64,000 nt of DNA from Brachypodium distachyon (GCF_000005505.3 NC_016132.3:48312914-48376913), one strand, 5' to 3'; shown: positions 10,287-21,220, numbered from the stretch's first letter. Notes: a model not told the origin generated them from the sequence alone. Program-made: numbers and translations.

Positions 10287-12300
10287 TTGTGGAGCTTACG
10301 CTCTCCCATCACACGCCGCGGTGAAGCGCCTCCCCGCGACATGTGCGCGCTGTTGCCGGACGCGGAGCCGCAACAGCCACTGAGGTCGTCGCATGTGCCG
10401 ATCACCTTCAGCGCCGACGATCACCCAGCGCGGCAGCTGGGTTCAGGGGTAATAACCTTCGTCGTCTCGCCGATCATAAGTAATATGACGGTGACCAAGG
10501 TGCTGGTGGACAACGGAGCGGGGCTTAAGCTCCTGTCCGCCAGGTTGGTGGAAAAACTACAGTTGCCGGTGGAGCAGCTGAAGCCCACCAACCCGTTCCG
10601 GGGGGTGAACCTCGGGATCATGCGCCCGTTGGGGCGCATCAAGCTGCCGGTCACCTTTGGGTCCCAGGAAGCGTTCAGGACCGAACACATAGTGTTCGAC
10701 GTAGCACACACCCCGTTGCCCTACAACAGGATCCTTGGTTGGCCAGAGCTGATCAAGGTCATGGCGGCCACGCATTGCGCCTATGGCGTGATGAAGATGC
10801 CGTCCGTCTATGGAGTCCTCTCCGTCAGGTGCGACCTCAAGGACGCGGCCTGGTGCCTTGGCGAAGTCGTCCGGGCCGCTGTCGCAGCAGGCGCTGGCGA
10901 CGAAGACGCTGCCGGAGACGACAACTTGTCGGGCGATGCCCCGGCAACGAAGAAGGCTCGCGCTACCCCGCAAGAGCATGCCGGGGGAGGGGCAGGCTCA
11001 AGCTCGCGCCCCGGCAAAGGGCAGAAGCTCCAGGAGGAGGCCGCTAGGGTGAAGAAGCTGCCCCTCCAGGCCGGCGACAATGAACGCACCGTCACCATCG
11101 GTGCGAACCTTACCGCCGAATAGGAAGGCGCCCTCATCACCTTGCTCCCGGATAATGCCAACGTGTTCGCTTGAGAACCGTCAGATCTTCCCGGAGTCCC
11201 CAGGGAGGTGATTGAGCATCGGCTCGCGGTGCACCCGGACCGGCGCCCCGTCAAGCAGAAGATTCGGCGGTAAGCACAAGAGCGTAAGGATTTCTTCAAA
11301 CAAGAGGTGGACAAGCTCAAGGCTGCCGGGGCCATCAGGGAAGTTCTGTACCCTATTTGGCTGGCTAACCCTGTAGCAGTGCTTAAAGCAGGGAATAAGC
11401 TTCACATGTGCGTAGATTTTACTGATCTTAATCGTGCATGCCCCAAGGATCCCTTCCCTGGACCACGTATCGATCAAATAGTTGATTCTACCGCTTTCTC
11501 CGGCTACCATCAAATTAAGATGGCGGTTGAGGATGATGAATAGACAGCGTTCATCACCCCGGTTGGCTGTTATTGTTATACATGCATGCCTTTCGGGTTG
11601 AAAAACACGAGCTCCACATTCCAGCGCGCCCAGCGCGAATGTTTGGGGCCCCAGCTAGGCCGCAACGCGGAGGCCTACATGGACGACATTGTCATCAAAT
11701 CAAAGCGTGGGGACACGCTGATTGATGACCTGCGGGAGACGTATGACAACCTCCGCAGGATCAAGCTCAAGCTGAACCCCGAGAAGTGCACCTTCGGTGT
11801 CAACTCCGGGCAGCTTTTGGGTTTCCTTGTTTCACACAGGGGGATATAGGCCAACCCAAACAAGATAGAAGCCATCGAGAAGATGGAGGCCCCCCGCAAG
11901 GTGAAGGATGTCCAGCGCCTCAATGGCTGTGTTGTCGCGCTGGGACGTTTCGTCTCCAGGCTGGGCGATGAAGAAGAAGGGTGATGAAGAAGAAGGGTCC
12001 AGTCGACTAGACTCCCAAGGCCGAGGCGGCGTTCCAGGAACTCAAGCAGTACCTGAGGTCGCCGCCCGTCCTCGTCGCCCCTAAGCCGGGCGAGCCGCTG
12101 CTACTCTACCTAGTAGCGACTCACCAGGTGGTCAGCTCGGCGCTCGTTGCCGAGAGGGAGGAAGATGTCCCGGGTACTATGGCTGCGGGGCAGGGGGCTG
12201 AGTGGCCCCCGGCAACCGCCTCGAACCTAGGGACCACCCCCGAACCAGCAGCCTCGGCACCGCGGAAGCGGTTGGTGCAGCACCCTGTGTATTTCGTTAG
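10287..12300 (+). pseudogene. Gypsy pol: protease, RT, partial RNase H; decayed
   Basis: An open frame 10287-11123 carries the aspartic protease with the active-site block VLVDNGAG (10500s; Asn where Ser/Thr or Gly is usual). After stops at 11121 (TAG), 11172 (TGA at a conserved Trp) and 11272 (TAA), the reverse transcriptase follows: MCVDFTDLNRACPKDPFP (about 11407-11460), MPFGLKN (11586), YMDD (about 11674) and the palm end LGFLVSHRGI before a TAG at 11847. RNase H begins near 12000 and breaks off after HPVYFVS (about 12296), where sequence of the antisense ORF is joined. No integrase zinc finger or DDE core was found. The TAG/TGA pattern at Trp codons fits G-to-A decay. Non-functional. Confidence 0.88.
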
Positions 12301-12533
12301 TACGGTGTTAGCAGGGACTCAAAGGGAAACTCCGGGTCCCGGAGTTGAATCCGCGGGAGGATTGTCCCGGCAACCTCTCGGGCGCAGTTGGCGACTTCGT
12401 TGGCGCCATACCGGGCGATCCAGACGTCGAGCGCCCCAAGCTTCCCCACCAGATCGGAGAAGAAGGGGATCATTGTCGTGACATCTGTCCCGTCCACTTC
12501 CGCCGCCCGCAGCTCGAACTTGGGCAGCCAGAT
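12297..12533 (-). pseudogene. Fragment of antisense ORF, C-terminal block
   Basis: On the minus strand this encodes VDGTDVTTMIPFFSDLVGKL and GALDVWIARYGANEVANCAR. It corresponds to VDGTDVSTLIPFFSDMVGKL in the plus-strand copy at about 7105-7165. It lies in the spacer and inner left arm of the inverted repeat, joined directly to RNase H sequence. The orientation (antisense to pol) is normal for this ORF; the missing part is the integrase between them. Confidence 0.75.
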
Positions 12534-13027
12534 GTCGCCAACTGCGCCGAGAGGTTGCCGGGACAATCCTCCCGCGGATTCAACTCCGGGACCCGGAGTT
12601 TCCCTTTGAGTCCCTGCAGCACCGTACTAACGAAGTACACAGGGTGCTGCACCAACCGCTTCCGTGGTGCCGAGGTTGCCAACTCGGGGGTGGTCTCCGG
12701 GTCCGAGGCGGTTGCCGGGGGCCGCTCAGCCCGCAGCCCCAGTCCCCGGACGTCTTCCTCCCTATCGGCAACCAGCACCGAGCTGACCACCTGGTCAGTC
12801 GCCGCTAGGTAGAGTAGCAGCGGCTCGCCCGGCTTGGGGGCGACGAGGACGGGCGGCGACCTCAGGTACTGCTTGAGTTCCTGGAACGCCGCCTCGGCCT
12901 CGGGAGTCTAGTCGACTGGACCCTTCTTCTTCATCACCCTGAAGAAAGGCATGGCACGCTCGCCCAGCCTGGAGATGAAACGTCCCAGCGCGGCAACACA
13001 GCCGTTGAGGCGCTAGACATCCTTCAC
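12534..13027 (-). pseudogene. Inverted copy of RT/RNase H fragment
   Basis: Minus-strand reading gives RKRLVQHPVYFVSTVLQG and VVSSVLVADREEDV, the same RNase H stretch as the plus-strand copy ending near 12300. It then runs backwards to the KDVQRL region of RT. It is followed on the right by a reversed primer site (13044-13061) and LTR with no gag or protease between, so it is a rearranged internal segment. Confidence 0.8.
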
Positions 13028-13061
13028 CTGTGGCATCCTTCACCCCTACCTGGCGCGCCAG

Positions 13062-13740
13062 ATGTCGTCGCACGGTGCTCCGACACCAGGGGCGTGCGGT
13101 CACGACCCCCTTTTAGGTTCGGTAGGGGCGTCGGGGTTCGCCCCGGCGATCGCCAGCATGACCGATGAGGCTCAGCGGGGCCAGCGAAATGAAGTACTGA
13201 AAGTGCGCGCCAACCGAAGAACAAACACGTGCACGTTTTTACCCAAGTTCGGGCCACCCGGAGGTGTAAAACCCTACGTTTTGCTTGTCTGAACTGGTAT
13301 TGGTTTAGAATAAGCGTTTACAAGTTGCCGGGTAAGTTCGCGGGTACCTTCTTCCTTTGGCTAGATACTCCTTACTATTCTTTGCTAGTGCTGGAAGCTA
13401 ACTGTGAGCTGGTCGAACTCAGCCGGACTGTCTACTACAGCTAACTAATCTAAAACCGAACTTCCTCCAAACCGAACCCCTTGACCGTTGACGAGGGTCC
13501 TCCTTTTATACTCAAGGGGATGCCACAGGTGCCACGTTGCATGGGCTACAAGTGTCGAGCGGGGAGGCATACAACTCCCCCCGGTGAGCTGGTGGCGCGC
13601 ATGGAGGCCACCTCCGCCGCTAGGGGTCTAAAACCCTAGAGTAGGATTGGATAGCCACTGTTCCCTTGATCGGACGGGTAACGCCCCGTCGGTCGGCTCA
13701 TTTAATGAGCCGCGCGCCGTACTCCTTGCCCCGGTGGGAC
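13062..13740 (-). repeat. Inverted internal LTR, truncated
   Basis: Begins TGTCGTCGCACGGTGCTCCGACACC, the exact complement of the end of the LTR at 16471, and is preceded by a reversed primer site CCTACCTGGCGCGCCAGA (13044-13061). It matches the 3' LTR in reverse as far as the CCCCGGTGG tract near 13740. There it changes to antisense-ORF sequence; about 330 bp of LTR start is missing. Confidence 0.82.
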
Positions 13741-15052
13741 CCCTGTGGCCGCGGATGTTGCCGAGACGGGCGCCCGCCGAGGCGGACGTCGTTGTCGAGG
13801 AGATAGCTGCGGCTGTTGCAAACGCCCTCGATCTCCTCACGATCAGGGGCGCGCTGTCGCTGGTTTCGTCGTCGTCGTCCACGCGGACGACCTCCGGGGA
13901 TGCAGCCGCTTGGCCCGCCTCGTCGTCTAGCGACTGGAGGGAGGGCCAGCTGGGCTCAGATCCGCCCCCCCTCTCCTCGAGCACCTGCTTCTCGCGGGGT
14001 GTTTGCAGGGGAGCGTGCGGGACCCGAGTGGGGGTGTCGTCCATCAACCCCCACTCGTTGCAGGGCGGGAAGGCGCCGACGATGTCGCTGAGCGCCGCAA
14101 CGCCGGCATGAAGAGAGGAAATCCCCGGCGGGAACTCTGTTGATTGGAAGGTCTCGCCGGAGATCCCCCTCACCCACGTCCTGAGGGTCTCCAAGTCCAC
14201 GCCGTCCTGCTAGAGGCGTGTCCTGTCCCCGGGACCCGTGTACATCCACGCGGGCCGGGAGTGCAGCTGCAGCGGAGCTATGCACCGGTGGACGAAGGTG
14301 CGTGCCACATCCACGTCGGTGAGCCCCGCTAGCCGCAGCGCCTTGGTCTTCTCCACAATAGAGAGGAGGTCGGCGTCGCGGTGGTACCAGTCCTGCCAGC
14401 CGTTTTGGGGTTGCGGCAGCTCCGTGGGCGGCTGGATGAACTCTTGGGGGTCTTCCAGTCGGACCCAACACCAATCGCGACACCACGCCTTTTCGATCTT
14501 CTTCCCCGACCGGACGATGAACCCGGACTTCATCTGGTCGCGGGCGCGGAACACCACCCTCGACGACATCGCCTTCGCGTTCTTAATGCGGGGGTGGAAG
14601 TAGTGGCGGAAGAGCCCCACCGACGGCATCACCCCCACGAACGCCTCGCAGAGGAACTGGAAGGTGGCGAGGAGGAACAGCGATGTGGGGCGGAGCTGCG
14701 CCACCCGCAGCTGGTAAGACTCCATCAGCGCGTGGAGGAACAGCGAGAAGGGCGGCACCAGGCCGGTGAGGAGGAAGCGCGTGAACACCCGGAAGTCGAT
14801 ATCCTGGTGCTCGACGCCCGCCGGGAAGATCAGCGTCTCCCCGTGCTCGTTTAAGTTGGAGGCGACGGCATGCCGGACCTTCTCCAGCGCCTCGCCGTTG
14901 TACCCCGGGCGGTAGAACGCGAGCGTGGCCCGCATCTCCCGCTTCTTCTGGTCCTTGGCGGCGGCTGCCTTGGTTGCCGCCTCGCTCTTGCCGGCCGCGG
15001 CTTTCTTTGAGACCTGGACCTCCTTCCCTTTTATGGTGGTGGGGGGCGCCAT
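13741..15052 (-). pseudogene. Antisense extra ORF, second copy, N-terminal half
   Basis: ATG at 15052 (minus) opens a frame homologous to the ORF starting at 4054. Shared blocks include REMRATLAFYRPGYNGE, FRVFTRFLLTGLVPPFSLFL, LATFQFLCEAFVGVMPSVGL and RPAWMYTGPGD. A single in-frame TAG at 14210-14212 interrupts it; the same frame then continues through SGETFQSTEFPPGISSLHAG and FPPCNEWGLMDD. Near 13741 the frame runs out of family sequence into the truncated LTR, so the coiled-coil half is lost here. It is antisense to the nested element's pol and ends near the polypurine tract, as expected for extra ORFs of Tat-type Gypsy elements (family knowledge). Role unknown. Confidence 0.8.
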
Positions 15053-15449
15053 GGGGAGCGAAGGCGAAAGCTAGCAGGAGCGCTAGGATGCGAGATGCGG
15101 AAGGGGATGAAGACGAAGGATATGGGGGCAGAGTGTTTTTCCCCTTTTGTCAACAGTAAGCGCCTTATAACACCCGGCCGTTTGGTAACGGCCGGTTCCG
15201 TACCCTATGGATGCGCGGGGATAACTCCTAATCATTAGGAGTAATGCGCGGAGTGGCCTTAACTTCCCTATTTAGGGGGGGGGGGGGGTTAGGGCGGAAA
15301 TCACACGCCCACTACTCCATCTGTAACGGCGCCGTACACGGGGCAGCGGCAAATCGGGGCCCACACGTCGGTTTAGGGTGTAGCCCGGCAACCGATCTAG
15401 GGAAGACTCATCAGGGAACATGTGATGCCGGCCCACGCCCGGGGGCTAC
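15053..15449. other. Antisense-ORF promoter region and polypurine tract
   Basis: Between the ATG (minus) and the 3' LTR. Resembles 3757-4053 in reverse (shared GATTTCCGCCCTA and AGTTATCCCC blocks), which supports conserved upstream sequence. Holds TTATAA near 15165, a G-run at 15275-15288 and the polypurine tract GGGGGCTAC (15441-15449) directly before the LTR. Confidence 0.65.
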
Positions 15450-16471
15450 TGTCGCACCAGTGGCACCCGGGGTACCACCGCTGCGCGACGCGTGGGCCCC
15501 GTCCCTGAGTTCTCGGGAAGGTTCCATCCCGGGCAGCGGCTACAAGCAGCCCGGCAAGCTACCAGCCCGGAAGACTAGCGGGGCTTCGGGGAATATTCCC
15601 GCTTGGGCACCTCCCGGGAAGCCGCTTCTCGGGGGGAGGTTCCCGGGTGTGTTGGGCCCGGGCGCTTCCCGGGGAGCGACTTGCCGGGACAGGGGGTTCC
15701 CGGGCTCATGCCCCCGCCTCAAGGGTGGGGCCCAGTGAGCAGATCGACAACGCCATGCGGGCGCGTGGCGGGCGTGGGGTGCGCGGCTCCACCGGGGCAA
15801 CGAGTAAGGCGCACGGCTCATTAAATGAGCCGACAGGAGGGACGTTACCCATCCAAATCAAGCAAACAGTGGCTATCAAATCCTACTCTAGGGTTTTAGA
15901 CCCCTAGCGGCGGAGGTGGCGACCATGCGCGCCACCAGCTCACCGGGGGGGAGTTGTATGCCTCCCCGCTCGACACTTGTAACCCATGCACCTGTGGCAC
16001 CTGTGGCATCCCCTTGAGTATAAAAGGAGGACCCCCGCCAGCGGCAAAAGGGTTCAAGTTCTGCTCGGTTCGGGTTCGGCTGGGTCCTAGTTCTAGTTCC
16101 TGTTAGAGGTTCGGAGGCTTTAGGCTCCAAGCTTTCAAGGGTTGGTTGAGGGTAGCAAGTAGCGTTTGCAAAGGGAGAGAGAGAGAGCCCGGGGACCTTC
16201 CCCCGGCAAGGTGTAAACACTTGATCCATAATCAATACTAGCTCAGACAAGCAGGACGTGCGGTTTTACACCTCCGGGTGGCCCGAACCTGGGTAAAAAC
16301 ATGCGTGCATGTGTTCTTTGATTAGCGCGCACCTCTAGTACATCATTTCGCCGGCCCCGCAGGGTCCATCGGCCGTGCCGGCGATCGCGGGGGCGAACCC
16401 CGACGCCCCTACCGAACCTAAAAGGGGGCCGTGACCGCACGCCCCCGGTGTCGGAGCACCGTGCGACGACA
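15450..16471 (+). repeat. 3' LTR of nested Gypsy, full length
   Basis: 1,022 bp, starts TGTCGCACCAGTGGCACCCG and ends GTGCGACGACA, so ends are TGTCG…CGACA. Preceded by a polypurine tract. TATAAAA at 16019-16025 marks the promoter. The start resembles the outer element's LTR start. Confidence 0.88.
16019..16025 (+). promoter_or_regulatory. TATA box of nested Gypsy LTR
   Basis: TATAAAA in the context CTTGAGTATAAAAGGAGGA. The reversed copy of this site is also present in the inverted internal LTR (near 13515), but it is deleted from the 5' LTR at 7984-8283. Confidence 0.65.
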
Positions 16472-17363
16472 CCATGTCACCGGCGCGGGTGAACGCGTTG
16501 CAGCCGTCATCGGCGCCCATGGGAGCATCCTCCTGTTCCTCTAGGCGTTGGCGTTCTGCCTCACGCCGGCGCCGGCGCTCCAGGCGCTGGTGGAGGTCTT
16601 CTCCAGGCGCTGGTGGAGGTCTTCTCCAGGCGCCGGCGCTCCGGTTGGCCCATGGGAGGATACCCAGCGCGTCACCCCGTGTAACGGTCGATGACGAATC
16701 TGAGGACCCCTCGGGATCCTCGCCTCCTTGTCCTCCCTGCGGGGGAGGGTTTGCTCCTTGCCCCGAGACGCGGGGCGCGTCTCCGCGTCCCGCGTTCTGC
16801 CCTCGGCCTGAACAAACAGGGCGCCCTCGCCTTGCGGCTGCTGGGCGGCGAGCGCGAGGAACGCGTCCAGCTCCGCACTCCACGCCTCATGCGCCGGCGT
16901 GCCTTGCGGTGGCTCGTAGCGCACCATGACACACGCGGCTATGATAGCCTCCGCCGGGGTTTGACGGGAGGCTGCCGATTCTCCGACCGGCTGCCCTCCA
17001 CCCTGTCCCCCGGTGCCCTCGGATGAGTAGGGCGGGATCCCGTCGGCATCGCACGCGACGCGGTGTGCTCGTGGCGCAGCTGCCTCTGCGCGTCTTCGGC
17101 CCGCGTGTGGACTCGTTGGCCGGCGCGGGCGGCATCGTGGCCGCTTGCGCGACTGGCTCCGGCGCTGGGAGCCGCTGGCCCCCTCAGCCGGTTGTCCGCC
17201 GACGGCCGAGGAGGCGAAGGTTGCAGCTGCGACTGCAGCTGCACTCGAGAGGGCTCAGGGTTCTCCTGGCCTTGCGACGTGGGCTGCACATCCTGTGATC
17301 ACATGTGCGCCGCTGGGCACCACGCAGGTCGATCCGAGGGTCGCAAGCCTGCTTGAGAGGCAT
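16472..17363 (-). pseudogene. Gag N-terminal fragment of outer Gypsy
   Basis: Minus-strand frames match the start of the gag at 8394: MPLKQACDPRID (17363) against MPPKRAGDPRID. Next come QENPEPSRVQ and RPSADNRLRGPAAPSAGASR, and finally EEQEDAPMGADDGCNAFTRA. Frameshifts separate these pieces. The fragment stops at 16472, where the LTR of the nested element is joined, before the conserved capsid domain. Confidence 0.8.
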
Positions 17364-17453
17364 AGCGACGGGTTCTGTCATCGGAGGAGACGAAGCTGAT
17401 GTAGCTGCAGACGTTGGCGCCGGCGGTCACCGGCGAGCTCTCCGCACGCGCCC

Positions 17454-17471
17454 CCTACCTGGCGTGCCAGA
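17454..17471 (-). other. Primer-binding-site region of outer Gypsy
   Basis: Reading the minus strand from the LTR end: TCTGGCACGCCAGGTAGG, adjoining the LTR end GGGCTACGACA. Same position and near-identical sequence in the nested element copies. Confidence 0.65.
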
Positions 17472-18374
17472 TGTCGTAGCCCGGGGCTTAGACACCAGGG
17501 ATGCGAGGCACCCCCTTTTTGGTTCGACGGTGGGCGTTGGGGATCGCTCCGGCGATCGCCGGCGAGGCTAATGACGAGCGTACAATGCACAAGCTTGTTT
17601 ACCCAGGTTCGGGCCACCCGGAAGTGTAAAACCCTACGTCCTGCTTCTGAGTTTATATTAGCCAATGAACAGGTGTTTACAGGTTGCGGGGGGAGCCCCC
17701 GGGTGTTCTCTTCCCCTTTCTGCTAAGTGGCTATTTGCTACTTCTGAGCTAAAGACTCTCACTCAAACTCCACTAGAGTGTAGCCTAGAAAGAATCCAAC
17801 CCCCCAACCGATGGCAATGGTCCTCCTGTTATACTCAAGGGTATACCACAGATGTCTCGGTGCTTGGGGGACAAGTGTCGAGCAAATACCTTAGGCAGCT
17901 TGCCCTTACTGCGCTGGCATGCATGCATGGTGCAAAGTGTTGTAACTAGGGCGGTACGTGCCTTAGATTCACTGCGAGCCACTCACTCTGGGCTGACTAG
18001 ACGGGGAACCACCCTTCTGTCGGAGCATTTAATGCTTACTTGTGCCATACTCCATACCTTGACCAGCCCTACACAAGAGGAGCCTGTCGGGCGGCCACGT
18101 GACGCCAATACTCTGCTTGCATTGGACGTCGGCCCTGTTGTAAGCGCCTGCGCCAGGGAACACCCTCCCCGGCAAGTGACCTTCCCGGGCGGCGCCCTGA
18201 CGGGAATATTCACGCTGCCATCCGGGGCAACCCCCGCAGCCCGGCTAGTCCTGCCAGGTTGGTGGCTTCCCGGGTAGCTCACACCGCGCTGCCCGGGGTA
18301 GCGTCCTTGCGGTGAGCAAGTGAGACGACCCACGCGTTGGGTAACGGTGGTACCCCAGGTGCCATTGGACGACA
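17472..18374 (-). repeat. 5' LTR of outer Gypsy, full length
   Basis: 903 bp. On the plus strand it starts TGTCGTAGCCC and ends CATTGGACGACA, followed by the target duplication CATCT (18375-18379). Read on the element strand it starts TGTCGTCCAATGGCACCTGG, similar to the nested LTR start. Confidence 0.88.
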
Positions 18375-18379
18375 CATCT

Positions 18380-19150
18380 TCACGACAAGGGATCAAAGCA
18401 TTGATCCTTTCCAAGCCTGCCATTGACGCCGCCACGATGCCACCCCGCCACCGAGAGCCTGTGCAGAAGATGCCATGCCGAGCGGAGCCAGAGTATTGGA
18501 ATTGGGTTCCGCTGAACCCAATGAATTTAGTTAACTTCAATTGACTTTGGACTCTAAACCATACTTGAACCCCGTAGATTTAACAGGCTCCGCCGCTGCT
18601 CTTGATCCTCCTGGCCAACACCTGCTCCGAGACGATGCCCTCAGGAGGAAGAAATGGCATCACGCGTCGCCAACGTCCGATCCGAGAAGACTCAGATTTG
18701 GCGTTTCCGCCGGAGCCTGAGTGAGGGAGCGAGATGCCGACATCGTCCTCCATGACCGAGGACTGCTCGGGTTTCACCGGCAGTCTCTCCCTTTCCGAAC
18801 CCGCGGCTGATTTGATCCGAAGACGCCGGAGGAGGATAGAGATCACTGCCGCCGCACGAAGCAGCGCATCAATCCTGCCCTGGCGCCCACACGTCCACGA
18901 GTCGACCGATGCCACCACCACAGACAACAAACGACCTCCAATCTGTCGCGTGCGGCAGCCAATGGCCAGATCCCCGCTGCCACGTTCATCAGAAGCCGCA
19001 CGGCTTCGCTGGTGGCCACCTCAGGGGACGGCGACGTGAGTGAAGATGCAGGGAGAGGAGCTAGTGGCAGGGCGGCGGATCGGTCCCCGAGTCGCATGGA
19101 GGAGACGACGCGAGGAGCCGAGATCCCTTTTTTCTCGGTGGGCGCGATCT
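18380..19150. other. Continuation of repeat-like flank
   Basis: GC-rich sequence with many short ORFs on both strands and no recognised domain. It continues the sequence interrupted at 2942. Probably the body of an unidentified dispersed repeat rather than a gene. Confidence 0.35.
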
Positions 19151-20869
19151 CGTCTCTCTTATCTTGCTCTTATCTCGCTCACAGACATCCGGCTCCCAAG
19201 TTGTCCTCCTCTGTGGAACTTTACCATGGCGGCATTGCAGGTGGCACTCGGGTGCACTACAGAAGCGGGGAATGGAATCGGTCAAGCTTGGGAGAGAACA
19301 GAGATGGGATGACAAGCGAGTCTGGTTCACTCGGGGGAAGAAAACGACACACAAGCTCGGAAGTGGGCCCATCATGTCAGAACAGGACCATTTAGTTAAA
19401 TGTGGCAAACAATGTCACAAATTGATAAAGAGAGAGAATAAAATTTGGCACAAAATTTAAAAAATATTGCCATAAATTTGTAAAAATACAAAAAGTGAAA
19501 TCCACTTGATCATTTCTTGACCAAACTAAAGAGCAAGAGAACAAAAGAAATTGAAAAGGAGAGTGTGTCCTCGACCTCTATATCAATTGATGCACATCGC
19601 TTAGACAAGAATTATAAGGTGATGTAAGCAGGCTATAAGAATTTAAATACTGTATCTTTGCTTAGTTGGAGAGAAGAGAAAATGAAAGAGAAGAAAGATG
19701 GGCTACTTTCTAATAGCGTTCGTGCTCCCAGACACTCTATGAGAATATAATGTGGCCTGCTCATAATAAAGTAATACATTTGTATAGCCAATTTATTATA
19801 CATGCTAACTACATGTTAGCTAAAAATGACACGGAAAAGCTTACAGCCAGCCGCAGACTAAACTATTAATTTACTAATTTACGAGTTCAGCGTAATTAAT
19901 GGGCGTCGACATATATAATAACTTTGTAGTTAACCGAGGAAAAAGATTACTTGTGGTTTCTATTCACTCTACATTTTTCTTCCCTCCAGAAAGATAACTC
20001 CTCTGTGGAAGTGAATGACCGAACAATATATATACACCGGTTGCTCATGCAAGCGGTGACACCAGCTGACAACAAAGTTACGATGATGGACGCTTTCTAA
20101 ACAGACAGGGTCACTCTCACAGAGTCACATCCTCATCGAAACAGATCAATTAGGAGTGGACAAGAATCTGTGGTAAATTGGGAATCTCTCTCGAGTGGAA
20201 TCTTGCAAAGAGACGTGAAGGCGCAGCGATATTATAACGTTTCAAGACGTGATTAGTACTTGTATGCTCATCGAGGGTTCATAGGTCGAATGACCTTTCT
20301 GTTGAGCCTGGCAGGAGGATCGGATCGGATGCAGTGTGTCCAATGATCCTGCGCACTCACTGTCTCACTGACGCGAGAAAGTTACATTTTAGACTCTAAA
20401 TCGTGCGCGCGCACACACACGAACATTAGAGCCAGGCCAGCGAATCAAATTATCAGTAGAAGCAAAAGACAGATAGTTTGGTTTCAGTACTACAGTGATT
20501 TTGGTTACCCGACTGTATTTTCGGTTATCGCGCTGTAACCAAATTTTCCAGTCCCCCTCGAGATGGGTTTACCGAGAAAAAAAAAATCCCTTTTAATGGA
20601 ATTTAAAATTTAAGTCACAAAATGAATCCGTGAGACTTCATTTTTGAGAGATGACTATTCCGTAGTGAACTATATTATGATTTCATTTGTCTGAAATACA
20701 TATGTGTAGTACATAATCATTTAACTTTTGATTAAAAATCATACGGTCAGCACAAATCACCCTCCCTCTGCCCCCCCCCCCCCCCTCCAACGGGACAGGT
20801 AGCCAAAACCTTGACAATGGCCACGAGTGGTCTAGGTGTCGCGTGCAATTACAGGAGAACTGTCAACAT

Positions 20870-20911
<42 letters not shown>

Positions 20912-21220
20912 TTTCTTTTGTAAAACTACCACAGTCCATTGGTATATCAACGGTCGGTTCGGGGTCCGGTAGCCAAAACCTTAACAATGGCCACGAGTTA
21001 CTTAGAACATTTAAGAATTCAAGGGTTACTTGTAACTTAGTTATTTCAAAGGAAATTTATTTTTATTAATTCAGCCTTGTAGAAAATGCTTCTTCGAGTC
21101 TATAGATAATATGGTATGCATGTCATCGCAAACAATTTGTATGTACAAGTTGCCACCAAACAACTGCTGGAATTATAAAAGAATGCCATGACATGACATC
21201 ATCCAGTTCTTGTGTTTTTA
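19151..21220. other. Intergenic; MITE-like stretch and microsatellite
   Basis: No gene seen. 19605-19860 resembles a widespread grass MITE (GTATCTTTGCTTAGTTGGAG, then a tract around TGCTCCCAGACACTCTATGA), but ends were not fixed. A run of 15 C starts at 20771. An (AT)18 tract lies at 20873-20908, between two near-identical 31-bp copies (20798-20828 and 20968-20998). Confidence 0.45.
20873..20908. repeat. (AT)18 microsatellite
   Basis: 36 bases of uninterrupted AT dinucleotide, followed by GTTTTTC. Likely polymorphic in length. Confidence 0.95.

Larger units (their letters stand above)
11901..13027. repeat. Large inverted repeat inside nested Gypsy
   Basis: Left arm 11901-12395 (495 bp) is the reverse complement of right arm 12534-13027 (494 bp), with a spacer of about 138 bp. 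Arm ends are recognisable as GTGAAGGATGTCCAGCGCCT at 11901 and its complement ending at 13027, and GTTGGCGAC at 12387-12395 against GTCGCCAAC from 12534. Each arm holds the RT/RNase H end fused to a piece of the antisense ORF. The left arm differs by a small duplication of GATGAAGAAGAAGGGT and some substitutions. Confidence 0.88.
7984..16471 (+). mobile_element. Nested, rearranged Ty3/Gypsy element of the same family
   Basis: Runs left to right: an internally deleted 5' LTR (7984-8283), primer site, decayed gag and pol, an inverted duplication of pol, an inverted truncated LTR, the N-terminal half of the antisense ORF, a polypurine tract (GGGGGCTAC, 15441-15449) and a 1,022-bp 3' LTR (15450-16471). 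Both LTR starts (TGT...GCACCAGTGGCACCCGGGG) resemble the outer element's LTR start read on its own strand, so the two are one family. Flanking bases (GGCAC left, CCATG right) are not a target duplication, so this is not a simple insertion. No integrase is seen, so it cannot move on its own. Confidence 0.82.
2943..18374 (-). mobile_element. Outer Ty3/Gypsy element, degenerate, with nested insertion
   Basis: The element is bounded by direct LTR copies that both start TGTCGTAGCCC on the plus strand (2943 and 17472). It is flanked by a perfect 5-bp duplication CATCT (2938-2942 and 18375-18379). The primer-site-like sequence next to the right LTR and the gag fragment on the minus strand show that the element runs right to left. 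What remains is the 5' LTR, primer site and gag start on the right, and an antisense extra ORF plus a truncated 3' LTR on the left. No pol of its own is seen; that part was lost or replaced where the second Gypsy lies (7984-16471). Most likely lineage is the Tat-type Gypsy group that carries antisense extra ORFs (inference). Confidence 0.88.

Noticed and set aside
12297..15449. Integrase for the nested Gypsy
   Set aside because: No HHCC finger or DDE-type block on either strand; RNase H is joined directly to the antisense-ORF fragment.
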